Positions 20,551-32,432 of a stretch of DNA of 64,000 bases are shown here, piece after piece; the stretch's first letter is position 1, and each line of letters begins with the position of its first letter. The DNA comes from Trichosporon coremiiforme. Lineage: Eukaryota > Basidiomycota > Tremellomycetes > Trichosporonales > Trichosporonaceae. A model generated the notes under the pieces. The model did not search any database. It saw only the letters and a program-made list of their open reading frames with translations, and was not told where the DNA came from. The stretch covers positions 1 to 64,000 of the forward strand of contig BCJJ01000006.1 of the NCBI GenBank assembly GCA_039545355.1. Direction: 5' to 3'. The position numbers and the translations under genes are program-made.

Positions 20551-22487
20551 TTACATCCTGGCCCTTGCGTCGCGCGAGTCGACCAGGGGTTTCCGCCCGA
20601 TGCGCTCCCACTCCTCCTGCACGAGCTTCTTGACGTCCCCGCGGACCACCTTCTGGCTCGGCGTCCACGGCATCTTGTCCACGATGACGGCGATATCTGG
20701 CCGCGCGCAGTAGCGCAGTTTCGGCCAGGCCGTCTCGGCAATCTCGCGTGGTGTCGCCTCTGCCCCAGGCGCGAGCGTCACGGCCACGCCGACGCGCTCG
20801 CTCATCACCTCGCAGGGCACGGGGACGGCGCACGCTTCTGCAACCCGCGGGTCGGAGAGAAGCGCGCGCTCGACCTCGGCGCTGGCGATGTTCTCGCCGC
20901 CGCGCACAATAATCTCCTTAGCTCGGTCGACGAGGTGCAGGTCCCCGAACTCGTCGATGAAGGCGATGTCCCCTGTGTCGAACCAGCCTCCCTCGCGGAA
21001 GGACTCGGCGGTGGCTTTCGGATTACCAACGTACTCCTTCATCAGCGTTTGGCCGCGGCACAGCAGCGTCCCCGTCTCGCCTGGCGGGACCTCTTTCCCC
21101 GCAGCGTCCACTACCTTCAGCTCCGTCACTGGCAGCACCTGCCCCGCCCCGTGTGGCTTGTCCAGGTACTCCTGTCCGAGGAAGCCTGTGTGGAACCCGC
21201 TCGTCTCCGTCATGCCCCATCCCGTGGCGGGGACCAGCTTCGGCCAGCGTTCGACGAGGTTCTTGGCCAGGTCGGTCGGGGGCGTCGCGCCGCCGTACGC
21301 GACCGTCTCAAGCTGATAGTCTTTCGGCACGAGGGGCGACTGGAGGATCGCAGTCGCGACAGCGGGCACGCCGCCGATCTTGCCGACGCTCTCCTCGACC
21401 ATGAGTTTCACGGCCATGGGTACAGACCAGTGACGCATGAAGACGAGCTTGCTCCCGTTGTGCAGCGCGAGAATGAGCCAGGACAGGCAGCCCTGTACGT
21501 GGAACAGCGGGATCGAGAGCAGCGCGCTCCCATACCTCGGCGCGATGGCGTTCTCGGCGGCGACGACAGGGTCGACACCCTCGCGCAGCTTGTGCCGCGC
21601 TGTCTGGTACGGCGCCGAGTGGATGATGTGCAGCGCCTGCCGGTGCGTGACGAGCACGCCCTTTGGCAGGCTTGTGGTGCCGCTCGTGAAGAAGATGATG
21701 CCGTCACTCTCGGGCCCGACTGGCGGCGGGTCGACCTTGATCCGCTCGACCGTGGCCGCGTCCGCGCGCAAACTGGACATTTCCTGCCGTCAGCGCTTTT
21801 CTGAGTCATCAGTTACCCACCGTGACGCCCGTGCGGTCCTGCAGGTGTTCAATGGGAGACCAGCACCACGTCTCCCACTTGCCTGCGAGCTGCGCGGCGA
21901 GCTTGTCATCGACGAGGGTGAGGTGCGGCTTCGTCAGCTGGAGGCAGTGCAGCTGCGCGTCGACGTGCAGCCCATTGTTGAGGAGTACGGGCACGCCGCC
22001 AGCGAGACACACGGCGAGGAACGACACAACCCAGCCCGTGCTGTTCACGCCGCCGACGGCTACGCGCGTGCCCGCCCCGACCCCGTGATCGGCCAGCACG
22101 GCAGCGAGCTCGACGGCCTTCTCGTACGCGTCCGCAAAGGTCACAGCCTCACGCGCCTCGAACGGCTCCGGGGCGGCAATCGGTGTACTCAGGAGCTGCT
22201 TCTGGCCCCACTTCGGCATGTTCTCGCTGATGAACCGCGGAAACGAGTACGGCGTCTTTCGTCAGCTCGGCCAAGAGAGGGAAACTCACGTTCTTCCATA
22301 CACGCAGATCGCGTCCCTCGACGTTGACGCGCTCTGTCTCGAATGGAGAGCCGGGGTAGGTCAGCAGGCGGTCGCACTCGTCGACGCCGAGCAGCGGCTT
22401 GGCGGGTCGCAGCAGGGGGACGGTGGGCCGGAGTGCGGCAGCTGGGCGGAGGAGCGGCCGCGTCGCTCTGAGGGCTGAGTGCAGCAT
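20551..22487 (-). CDS. Acyl-CoA synthetase (AMP-binding enzyme), probably mitochondrial
   Basis: Three exons: 22487-22290, 22255-21821 and 21783-20551; introns 34 and 37 nt; 621 residues. The N-terminus is rich in Arg, Leu and Ala without acids for over 30 residues, as in mitochondrial presequences. The adenylate-forming motifs are all visible: IIFFTSGTTSLPKG (phosphate loop), GWGMTETSG, GWFDTGDIAFIDEFGDL and the C-terminal lysine region (PSQKVVRGD). It would activate a carboxylic acid with ATP and CoA. The family includes medium-chain and aromatic acid ligases, so the substrate is open. A link to ring-cleavage products of the nearby cluster is possible but not shown. Confidence 0.9.
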
Positions 22488-23005
22488 GACGAGTGGTGAG
22501 AGATGATGAGGAGCAGAGATGTCCCGCGGGAAGTTAGATTCGCGGGGGGTCAGGGGGCTCTGCGGCGCCGGATAGCTCTGGATGGTCGTGGTCAGGTGCC
22601 CACTTGGAACTTGGAGGATGCCCACCTGACCGAGAGTGAGAGTGGACAGTGGACACGACGGGTGGAGGTGGAGGTGGAGGTCATTCGGAACCAAACAAAC
22701 CGGCCTCCGCCCATGGAACAAAAGCCCCGACGATGAGAGAGCCATCTCGCTTCGACGTCGCAACATCCTCCAGGCCAATCCCTATCAGCCCCCCACTTTG
22801 CATGCTGTATAGCTGACGCCCAGAACAATCCCAGTGGCCACTCAACTCTCAATCGGCGGCGGTACGGCGCAGACGACAGGCACTGAACGATGCATGGTCT
22901 CGAGCTGTAAGAGACGTGTCACTGGAACCAGAACCATTCACAAGGCCTGTGCACTCCAACATAAAACTACTCAATCGCCGCTGTCATGAGCGACTCGACG
23001 CAGCA

Positions 23006-23952
23006 CTAAACGAACTTGTCGACCTCATGAACCTTGGGCTTGCGGAACTTCTCGGCGAGCGCGTGACCCTGCGCGATCGTGCCGGGCTTGGTGCGGGGTG
23101 TACGGATGCGTTCGCCGGGGTACCACTCGCGGAGGTTGATGGCGATGAGCATGACGAGGACGAGGAAGTCGGCGACGCCCTCGATGCCGTAGTACGCTCA
23201 GCGGGAGCGGATAGGCGCGGCGGGGTCGGGCGTGAAGATCTGCACGACGCGGTAGCAGCACACGAGCATCGAGAGCACCATCGCGATCAGGAGGTAGACG
23301 GTCTCGCGCGTGCGCAGCTTGAATGCAAAGTGCGTCACGATCAGCGCGATCAGGTTCGTGCCCACCGTACCGAGGGCGGTGACGTACATGGCGCGCCAGA
23401 GGGCCCGCGTCATGTAGTCCTTGTACGAGCGCGGGTTGACCTTGGCCGCGACCGCGATACTGAGGATGATCGAGGTGAGAATCGACAGGTAGCCGACCGC
23501 GACGAAGGGGTAGATCCACTTGGGGTGGTTTGGCGCCGGAAGCGTCGTCAACACATGTCGCCGCCATAGGTCGAGGAGCGGGAAGAGCAGCAGCCCGAAA
23601 CTGACTGAGCCGAGGGCGTTCTCGCCCGCTGCTGTCAGCGAGGTCAGCGACCCACTCACAGAGCGTGTGCACATTGTAATTCACCACACTCATCACAGCC
23701 CGCGTCACGTACAGCGAGATGCGAAGGCCGACGAACAGAGCCGGGCGGAGTAGCAGCCATGTCCGCGACCGCTTGCTGATGATGCGGTAGAGGAGGACCG
23801 GGACGGTCATGGCGTACTGTGGGTCAGGCTCAGCTCATGGCAACACTCACCGCGACGGCAAAGAAGATGCTGGGCCCCAAGTCGATCTTTTGTGGATATC
23901 CGCCAGTGAAGTTGAAGGCATCGAGCCATATGCCTGGGGGAGGGGAGGACAT
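23006..23952 (-). CDS. Seven-helix membrane protein with an in-frame TGA
   Basis: Exons 23952-23851, 23816-23660 and 23631-23006, with introns of 34 and 28 nt. With the internal TGA read as a codon the frame gives 294 residues and seven hydrophobic helices, similar in layout to fungal RTA1/DUF7702-type proteins of unknown role. The TGA at 23198-23200 falls just before the last helix: the sequence reads PIRSR-stop-AYYGIEGVADFLVLVMLIAINL and then continues in the same frame to a natural stop. Without readthrough the product is 230 residues and lacks helix seven. It may be a nonsense mutation, a sequence error or a readthrough codon. No splice pair that removes the TGA was found. Confidence 0.65.
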
Positions 23953-24615
23953 GGTGGAAGTGAGTGTTTAGAGGACGTCGGGGAACCGCTTCCTTCGGCT
24001 ACAGGCTATATGCTGCTGGGAGCAGGCTCTATCCGTGGCTAAATCGCGCGTTGGGGACAGCTGACACGGTGCCAACGATGGAAAGCGGCCTCTGGACCGA
24101 GCTGAGCCTCGCGGGCGACGGCATACACACACTTCTGTCCTGGTCTGGAATCGTTCGTCATGGTGACGTCTGCAAGGCGCGTACAGAATGGAGAAACGGG
24201 GCGCGTTTGGAGAGCGTGAAACTTGGAAACGCCGTCACAAGGCGGTCGCGCCAGGTCACATTCGTCCAGAAGTCAACCTGTAAAGATAGTCCTGCTAAGA
24301 CTTTGCGAGAGTCCATGCTCACTGGGCGGCGCTGCTGTCTTGCGCCCGCATACAGCATTCTAAATGACAATCTGAAGAGGAACGGCTGCAGCCGACCCCG
24401 ACTCCCGAAACGAATGGCTGACGGAGAAGGGCGTCAAATGAGTGTTCCATTGGAGATTCTAAGCCCGCCGATGCACATTCCATCTATCTTCAATCACCTG
24501 TAGCCTGTAGCCTACGGCAAATCCCCTTCGCAGCTGGCCCGTCTCCCGCTCACTTGAACTGCATTGCTTATCACTTCTGACTATTACTTAGAACAACTCT
24601 CTTCTAACGTTTCTG

Positions 24616-26259
24616 TCACACAGAACACTTTCCGTTGTCCTTCCCTAGCTCCGCAACGTCCTCGACCATGAGGATGTCACCCTTCTCCGAGTCCTTCTCC
24701 GACTCGACCCGTGCCTTCTCCTCAATACGTGCCTGGACGCGGGCGTGCATGTCCTCGGCCGCGCGCTGCCGCGCCTGCTTGCGGGGGTAGTCGAAGAGGA
24801 GCGTGATCTCCTCGAGACTCATGCCACGCGAGTCGATCAGGAAGAAGTAGAAGTACAGCAGGAACGCCGCATTAATGGCGATGTACAAGATGTAGTACTT
24901 CCAGGCGATGGCCTTGAATGCGATGGGGTTGACGAACTGGTTGAACCCATTCGCGAACGTCTGCACGGCCGTGAAGATGGCGAGGCCCTTGGTGCGCAGG
25001 TGGAATGGCATGATCTCCGTGCAGTAATGGAACGGCAGGGCCATCCACGCGATGTCGTAGAAGAAGAAGAAGATGAAGATGAACGGCACGGTTGGAATGC
25101 CGAAGCTCTGCTTGCCGGCCGCGAACGTCGCCGACATGCCCGTCACGATTGCGATGGCGCTAATCATGCCGATACCAGACACGAAGAATGAGACGCGGCG
25201 CGAGATGCGGTTCACCTGAGTCGCTGCGAGCTCGCACGAGAGCAGGTTCCAGAGCGCGAGCCCACCGTTCAGTGACGTCGTCTGCTTCGGATCCTTGATG
25301 CCGACGCTCGCGAGGATGGGCGTGAGGTAGTACCCGAGGAGTCCAGATCCGGTCCAGTTCGTTCCGCAAGCCATGAGAATAGCCATGACGATGCGCCTCC
25401 GGTTGCCCCGCGTGCGCACGAGGTCGCCCCACGCCGACTTGTGCTCCTCTCCTTCGGCCTCGAGCGCGGCGCAGATCTCCCCGTACTCGGCCTGCACGAG
25501 GGCGTCGTCCGCCTTGCCGTTGGCGTGGTACTTGGCCAGAACGCTGAGCGCCTGCTCGTTTCGCCCCTTGTTGATGAGGAAGCGGGGGGACTCGGGCCCC
25601 GTCGACGTGATCGCAATTACGAGCACGGGCGCAAACAGCTGGAACATACACGGCATGCGCCACGCCCAGTCGTTCCCAATGTAGAGCCCCGCGAGGCACA
25701 GCCAGGAGCTCAGCGCTGAGCCCAGGAAGAACCACCCGTAGTACGACGACGCGATGACGGACCGCAGGCGCGGATGCGCAATCTCGTTAAGCAGAGCCGG
25801 CGCGGCGACCAGCCATCAGCAATGGTCGATATGCAAAGAGCTCACCTTTGTGATCGCGCCGCCGGCGCCGATGAGGACACGGCCACCGCAGAAAACACCC
25901 GTGTTCTTGGCGAGGGCGTTCACGATCGTGCCAATGACGATGAGGACAGAACCGATGCCGACGGTCGGCTTGCGTCCGTAGCGCATTGAGACCCATGATC
26001 CGAAGAACGATGCGATGAGGCCAGGGAAGTACAGCGAAGATGCGATCAAGCCGAGCTTTGTGCCCGTTGGCGTATCAAAGTACGCGTTCCACTCCGGGAT
26101 CGCCTGCAGCGCCGCCAGCAGCGCCTGGTCGTACCCCAGGTAGAACACGCAGAGACAGCAGCCCGCACAGTGCAGCACATTCTGCCGCAGCGACTTGTCC
26201 CGCCACCAGTGACGGTGTGTGTTGTTGGGAAGTGACAGGAGGTGGTTGGCGCTTGTCAT
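24616..26259 (-). CDS. MFS sugar transporter (hexose/lactose-permease type)
   Basis: Two coding parts, 26259-25846 and 25809-24616, give 535 residues. Helix content is full, with sugar-porter marks: RYGRKP after helix 2, GRVLIGAGG, PESPRFLINKGR after helix 6 and a late LIDSRGMSLEEITLLFDY. It would import a sugar by proton symport at the plasma membrane. The 36-nt gap starts GTGAGC but ends TG, not AG, if the conserved VAAPALLNE is to be kept. The next AG, 27 nt downstream, also stays in frame but deletes those nine residues. The polysaccharide lyase gene lies about 1.5 kb away. Confidence 0.85.
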
Positions 26260-27275
26260 AGCGGGATGGGGAGGACGCAGCCCCCAACAGCGTCTTAAGA
26301 GCTTCTCCGGCCTGCATCCTGACACCTCCTGGCCAGGCTTAGGATGAAGAACAGCCGCAAGTGGGCAAGACGGGAATGATGTCGGCGAAAGCCAACGATG
26401 CCACGGCGGACAACGCGCATACTCTGAAGACGGCTAAAGCATGCGGGCCAGTTACACGCGGGCCAAGCACGACCTTACATCTGGCGCTCAAGAGGCTGGA
26501 ACTCCCAGAGGGATGAATGTCGACAGATGACCGGTTCTTATGACATGTGACTTCTGTTATGGGGCGATCAATAGAGTTCGGCATGGTTGCAACGATCGGA
26601 TATCGGTTACTAAATCCTGGACAAGGACGCCAATGCCGTCAGTGGCTTACGGGCACATCCGAACGCTGGGACCTGAGATAACGGGGAACGACGCTAGAAA
26701 CGCGGACCGGTAAGGGCAGGTGGGCACTCCGCCAATGACATTACGTCGCATACTGCGGGATAGTCCACGATCTGCTCAGATTTCGCTGCAGTTCTGGCTG
26801 ATACTCGTCTTGAAGTTGAGCCGCTATGCTATGCGATGTCACCAGCCGTCGCGCCACGCCTGTGGGCCCCGACTTGAAGCACGCCGTGGCGTTCAGGCGG
26901 GCCCTGATCGAAACCAGCTTTCACCAAGAGTGCTGGAAGATATCGCTGCGCTGTGACAGCAAGTCCGACAGACACTAGGCCCTGTTTTGCCGGTGATCGA
27001 CTGGGCGTTGGACCCGGAAGCAGCGTCGGAAAGCGCCCTGCGGTCCGAGTTGCTCACTGTGCCTTCGTTGACCTAGCCGGAGCCTAACGGCCGACGTACG
27101 TGGCTTCAGTGCGGCTCAGAGATGCCATCAGACTGCCTGAGTGGCGTCCTCACCCCTTTGGTGGTCTGTGACCGAAATGCTGGATGACTCCGAGAGCTGA
27201 AAGCGGCCGAAATCGCTCGACCCTCGGAGTTCCGACGCCGACGCCGAAATTGCGCAGCGCCCACCTTGAAACATC
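26260..27275. other. Intergenic stretch, no gene seen
   Basis: Only short unsupported ORFs. The right end (about 27230-27275) closely matches the upstream flank of the tRNA-Gln gene at 48525-48596, showing that tRNA genes here were copied together with flanking DNA. Confidence 0.5.
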
Positions 27276-27347
27276 GGTCTGATCGTATAACGGTTAGTAC
27301 ACAAGATTCTGATTCTTGTAATCTGGGTTCGATTCCCAGTCGGACCT
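27276..27347 (+). tRNA. tRNA-Gln (CTG), no intron
   Basis: 72 nt. Acceptor GGTCTGA pairs with TCGGACC (one U-G); anticodon stem CAAGA/TCTTG encloses TTCTGAT with CTG at 34-36; T arm CTGGG-TTCGATT-CCCAG. One of four copies in the window. Confidence 0.95.
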
Positions 27348-27729
27348 CTTATCACCTGCTCGCTAGGCGAGTTTCAGGACGCAGCAAGGCGTCGAGGGCG
27401 GGCATTCGGATACCAAGAGCTCAGCCCCTTTTTGGCGGGGCAAGACCGTTAGCTTGAATTCTATCAGCCCTCACTTGCGGAGTTTGCTAGGGCTTGTTGT
27501 ATTTCTACACAGGAACAGGGGTGGAGCTTGCAGTGATGCCGCAGGCCAAGAGAGCTGCATGCTCAAAATCTGCAAGCGATGAATGGGCACTGAGCCTTTG
27601 CGCAGACCGAGGGCAGTCAATGACCGTCGAGTTTGTCCCTTCGATTTCCCACGGTCGTTGGTTGACGCTACCTCCTACTGCTGCTCCACTACGCGACACT
27701 GTATGCAAAGCAAAATACATGATGGGAGC

Positions 27730-29167
27730 CTACAGCCCAGATGACGCCTGGATTCCGCCTCCCGTGAGCTGGTCGAGGAGCTGGATCTGGTCGCTCGGTA
27801 GCTCCGCCTTGAGAGCGTCGACCTCCTCCTGCGGCGCCTCTCCCTCGAGAGACGCGACCTCCTCTGCCGGCGTGGGGTCGTCGATTATAGCCTCTTGCGC
27901 GCTCTTGAACACGCCGAGGACGTTTGTGCTGTCCTGCTGCCGGACGGCCGGCGCCAGCTTCCAGATACTCCCTCCCGGCGGCGGGGGAATGGTCTCGAGT
28001 GCGCGCTTGGGGTCGCCGAGTCCGCGCTCAGCGCCGAACTGCATGATATCGTGCGCGGCGAAGAGCTTCAGCGGCGCGCTAGTCTTGGGCCACGGCCACT
28101 CCTTGCCGCCCGCGTAGGGGGCGAGGTAGTCTACAGCGCGGCCGATGCTCTGCCCCTCGGCGCCGTGGAAGCCCCAGAGGTCAATGCCGAGCCGAGCCGC
28201 CATGGCACACGTGCGCAGGTACGCGACGAGGACGAAGTTGGCGTAGTGCCAGCTGGTTGCGCGCTTGAGCTCGAGGGGCGTGGTGCCGTCGGCCGCAATG
28301 GTTTGGTCGATGCGGGACCGCTGCTCGATGACCTGCGCCTTGGCGGCGGCGTTCTGGCCGAGGAACATCTGCAGCGCGATCACCTGCATGAGCGCGAACG
28401 TGCCGTGGTTGTTCTTGGCCGCGAGCTCCTTCTGCCCGAACTCGCTGTTCGTCAGCCAGGACAGGTACTCCTGGTTCCAGGCGCGGAAGGCGTTGGCATC
28501 CTGCTGCGTCCACGCGCCGTCGAACTTGGTGTTCAGCAGCGCGACAGCGTCCAGCACGTCCGTGTACACCTGCGCAAAGTCGATGATGCCCTCTTTCCGT
28601 CCCGTGTTCTGACAGGGGATCAGCTGCGCGTGCTGCAGGTTCGGCGTCATGCGTGTGGCCGAGTCGATGAACCACGTACGCAGCACCTCGCCTGCCTTCT
28701 GCCGGTACCGCGCGTCGTCCGTGTACCACCACGCCAAGCTGAGGTAGTACGCGCTGTTCACCATGTTGCTGCTGTCCTTCCGGTCCGTGTACAGGTCGAT
28801 CTCGGGGTTGCGCTGCCCATCGCGTAGCTCGTACGGGCACCCCGATGCAGTCGTCGGCCACCAGTACACGCCCTGCGACGCGTAGTCGTTTCTGGACATC
28901 AGCCTAACCAAAGTGCATGACTTACGGAGTGCCATCAGGCACAGGCTTCTGCTTGCTCGTGACTGACCACGGGCCGACGGTCAGGAGTCGATCCGCAAGA
29001 CCCTTCAGAGTCCCGAGCTCTCCCTGGTCGGGGTTCCCGGCCGCGCGCTGCATGTAGTCCGGATCGAGGATGACGGTGTTGGGCCGTGGCCGGGCGATGC
29101 CGCGGCGCACGGGGCTAGCTGCCACCAGGAGCGCCGACAGTACGATGAGTAGTGGTATAACGAGCAT
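27730..29167 (-). CDS. Secreted alginate-lyase-family polysaccharide lyase
   Basis: Exons 29167-28926 and 28891-27730, with a 34-nt intron; 467 residues. A signal peptide (MLVIPLLIVLSALLVAAS) precedes an alpha-barrel-like domain with family landmarks: DYASQGVYWWP, NSAYYLSLAWWY, LRTWFID and the catalytic-type motif KNNHGTF containing the Asn-His pair. The C-terminal about 60 residues are acidic and probably disordered. It would cleave a uronic-acid polysaccharide outside the cell by beta-elimination; in a soil yeast the substrate could be glucuronan or a similar polymer rather than alginate. The substrate is not readable from sequence. Confidence 0.85.
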
Positions 29168-32100
29168 GGTGGGAGGTGGAGATGTGATGGCGACTCGATC
29201 ATCCTCATCCGCTGCTGCTTAAGTACCCCAATGATCGCCAACAGACTTGGACTCGCAGTCGCAAAACTGAAAGACACAATTCAGACCAGGTGCTGCGGGC
29301 AAGAAAGCAAGATCCAGCAAGGTAGCCGATCCAGCAAGAACATGGCGTCCAGGGATCGAAATGAATCTCGTTATCGGGCCCTGACGTCGGCCGAACGCGT
29401 TATGGCGCTCAGTGTGCGTGACATGTGAACGGGGAGTGCTGGCCTGTGGATGCGGCGGAGTTGTCGCTCTGGTACCTCCTTGAATATTCATACTTGCAAA
29501 ACAAGCTCTAGCTCTGGTGAATGTCTCTCCTGGGTGCGCCGAGGGGCGTAACAAGCTCGGCGAGCAGTTCCGCCGCCCCTTCTATGCACTGGGGGACACG
29601 TGTGCGCTGCGTTATGCGTGGATGGGCCGAGCGGATATTCTCCGAGCGGTCAACAGATGCGCGGGGGACGTGGACGGCAATTCGGAGAGCGATTGGAAGC
29701 GAGACTGCGGCGCCGCCCAGCCATCCGCAAACGACAGAGCCCTGCGGTACCCTTTGTCCATTCAGCCAACGTCAGCACGCTGTCGGGCTATCGTCAGCAG
29801 CAACAACAGGGAATTGATTCCCTTCCCTCGACTGCTCATGTGGGCGTTGCGTCGGCCAACCACAGCTCTGGGACCGAGAGATGCAAGGGACGTGCCGATT
29901 ACGAAACCCTGCTTCGCAGTTTTCCGATCACATCTTGGGCACGGCACAGAGGGCTGGGGTGGGAATCTGTAGCGGTGCCGGGAATCGCAGACTGTCACTG
30001 GATATCGCCCCGTGGTCAGCGGGCGTCGTGAGGGCACGAGCGTCATGGGTTTTGCAAGAACGCCTGCACACGACTCCGGAACGAGCATGACCGGGCACGG
30101 ACGTGAGCACAGAAGGCGAGGCCAGGACCCAGGCCCCAACCTAGAAACACAGAGGCACCGCCGACAAAGATTGCGTGACTGGTCCATCGGCGTTACTCCT
30201 CTCTCCCCGCTCCTCATGCTCACTTTCGGGGGAGTTTAAGCTCGCCGTTCCACATGCGTACCCTCATTTGAGTTCTCGGACCATCGGACCCAGTCGCCCG
30301 CAGTGAACTTTGTTCTTGGAGTGACACTGCTCGCCTCTCATGACACCTGAGGTCAGGTCTCACCCCAGCTCGAGTGCTCTTTCAAGCTCAAGCTCGAAGC
30401 TCGAAGCGCACTGGTTGTCTCCTGTGGCAGAGTACATACCCCAGCAGAGTGGGCGCAGTTGGAGCGCCCCTCACGCCAGGTGAAGATTTTTCGCTCTCTG
30501 AAAGGCGAGTCCGAGCTTCGTATTCACCACGCGCAGATACAGTTCTCCGGCCAGAATGGGTTTGCCGTTGGAGTGAACCTTGTTGTTAATCGGGGTTGTT
30601 CTAACCATCCCCTGTGAGGTTGGTGACCAAACGCCGCATGGCCTCAGAGGTAGCCAAAATCGGACAAAGATGCAGATGAATGATTCATGAAGCGATCTTC
30701 ATAAGGCGCTCTCGGTAACCATAAGTTGAGTTGCGGAACTTGCGAACAATCTCCGAGCTTCGAGCGCTGTGACTCGGCAACACTTTCAACTCCACAGCAA
30801 TCGGCGTGCCCTTGCGAACTGAACATGGCGCCAACGGTGGTCTGACATCAGGTTTAGCTTCAGCACCATTTCCGTCGTCCACGATCTTATGCCGCTCCAA
30901 CTCCACCACCTCTCGGAAGGCACTGCAGTCTGCTGTAAGCATACATGTAAGGTTTGCGCCGGTATACCCGCGTAGGTTCGACGTAAGTTTCAGTAAGCAT
31001 ACGCGAGGTAAGCCACTCAGTCAACGAAAGCTAACCTTGCGATGAATGGGTGGTACGAACAAACTTCTGCGGTTCCACACAGTCCCTCTTCGTAAGCGAC
31101 GGGCGATGGCGTTCAATAAACACCGAAACGATGCCGTGAATGAACGTGGTCGTTCTGGTCGTTCCAAATGCGGTCCGCGGGGACGTGTCCGATGCTCTGG
31201 TCGTCGTTGTCGTCGTCGTCGGGGTACGCGATATCCGTGCATCGACTTGATCGGTGATCATGTCAGCCGCTGTTCGATGGTCAGGCACCGCCAACTCGGG
31301 ATCGACGAGCCGTTAGTGCAAACTGTCGAGCACGACTTGACACCCAGGCCGAGCTGGTCGCGATGCAGTGATATCAGCCCAGTTTTACGAGGAACGCAGC
31401 AAGGTGTCTTCTTGCAAAGTGCGAAGGATATGAGCAATGCGGCCAGATGCGGCGACTTCGGCCCTCATTGAGCCGGAGATCGGAGATCGACACGAGCCAC
31501 TGACTCTCGCTCCGCTCATGTAATCAGATATCGCCTCGTGGCCGGTCCGATCCAAGCGGCACATGGGGCGACCCATGCACGTCTCATACCGTGACCATGG
31601 GCCTCGGTATGGCGCCGGTATGCCACCAGCCTCACCGAGGAGCCCGGTACGGCACACCCGGTGTCTCCAGAACAAAAGCCCCTTCCCCCGCAGACGTCCA
31701 ACCCCGGTCCCCGCACAGCTCCCAGGTGCACCCAGGTGCTCATTGTCAGGACAACAGGGGCAGTGTCCAGTGTCCTCGAAGCCCCATGTTCATCATATCT
31801 TCCGATAGGGTCCGAACACGTGAGCCCCTGCACCCTCGCTCAGGAGCATCACAGGGGAGGAAGAACGTCTGTGTGATCTGCGCAGGGCCACTCCCGGTCA
31901 CTCCCCAATGTCTCCGTACCTCGCATCATGGCATCAGCGGACACTGCGATCCGCGTGGAGCCAATGTTTGCAATCCATCGCGGCTGACGCGCATGTACTA
32001 TACCTGACGTACAGCCGCGGGACTAGCGCTGCCACACAAGGTCCCACACCGGTTGCTGACGATCCGGGGCAGGCCGAGAAGGGTTCGCTAGCCTGAAAGC

Positions 32101-32432
32101 ATACTGTTCGGTTTGGGATGTAGAGAGGGGGGATTGGGGGGAGCTCGGTGGCGAAAGTTTCCGCCCATTGAGACCTAGCCCAGCAAGCGGGACTGCCACC
32201 CGCTTCGTCTTTCGACCTAACTGGGACTGCGAGTTCGAGCGAGCTGCTCCAGTCGCCATTGCTCGTCGTCCTGCTCTCGTCTCTCGGCCCTTGATGCCAA
32301 AATATCGGGCTGACGGGCTCGAGGTACTGGAGAGAGCAAATCGTTTGTCATACAACAGAAAAAGATACTTCATCTCTGGCTTTGGAAAAAAAAAAGCTAA
32401 AAAAGCTGATGATGCGAAGGGAGGATGGGTTT
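29168..32432. other. Gene-poor stretch of about 3.3 kb
   Basis: No ORF here has a recognisable domain or convincing splice structure. The longest candidates are low-complexity or overlap on both strands. An 85-codon minus ORF at 30685-30942 has ordinary composition but no family resemblance. No tRNA, LTR or transposase relic was recognised. Confidence 0.45.

Noticed and set aside
30685..30942. 85-codon minus ORF as a gene
   Set aside because: Reasonable composition but no domain, no promoter or intron context and no flanking coding sequence; not supportable.
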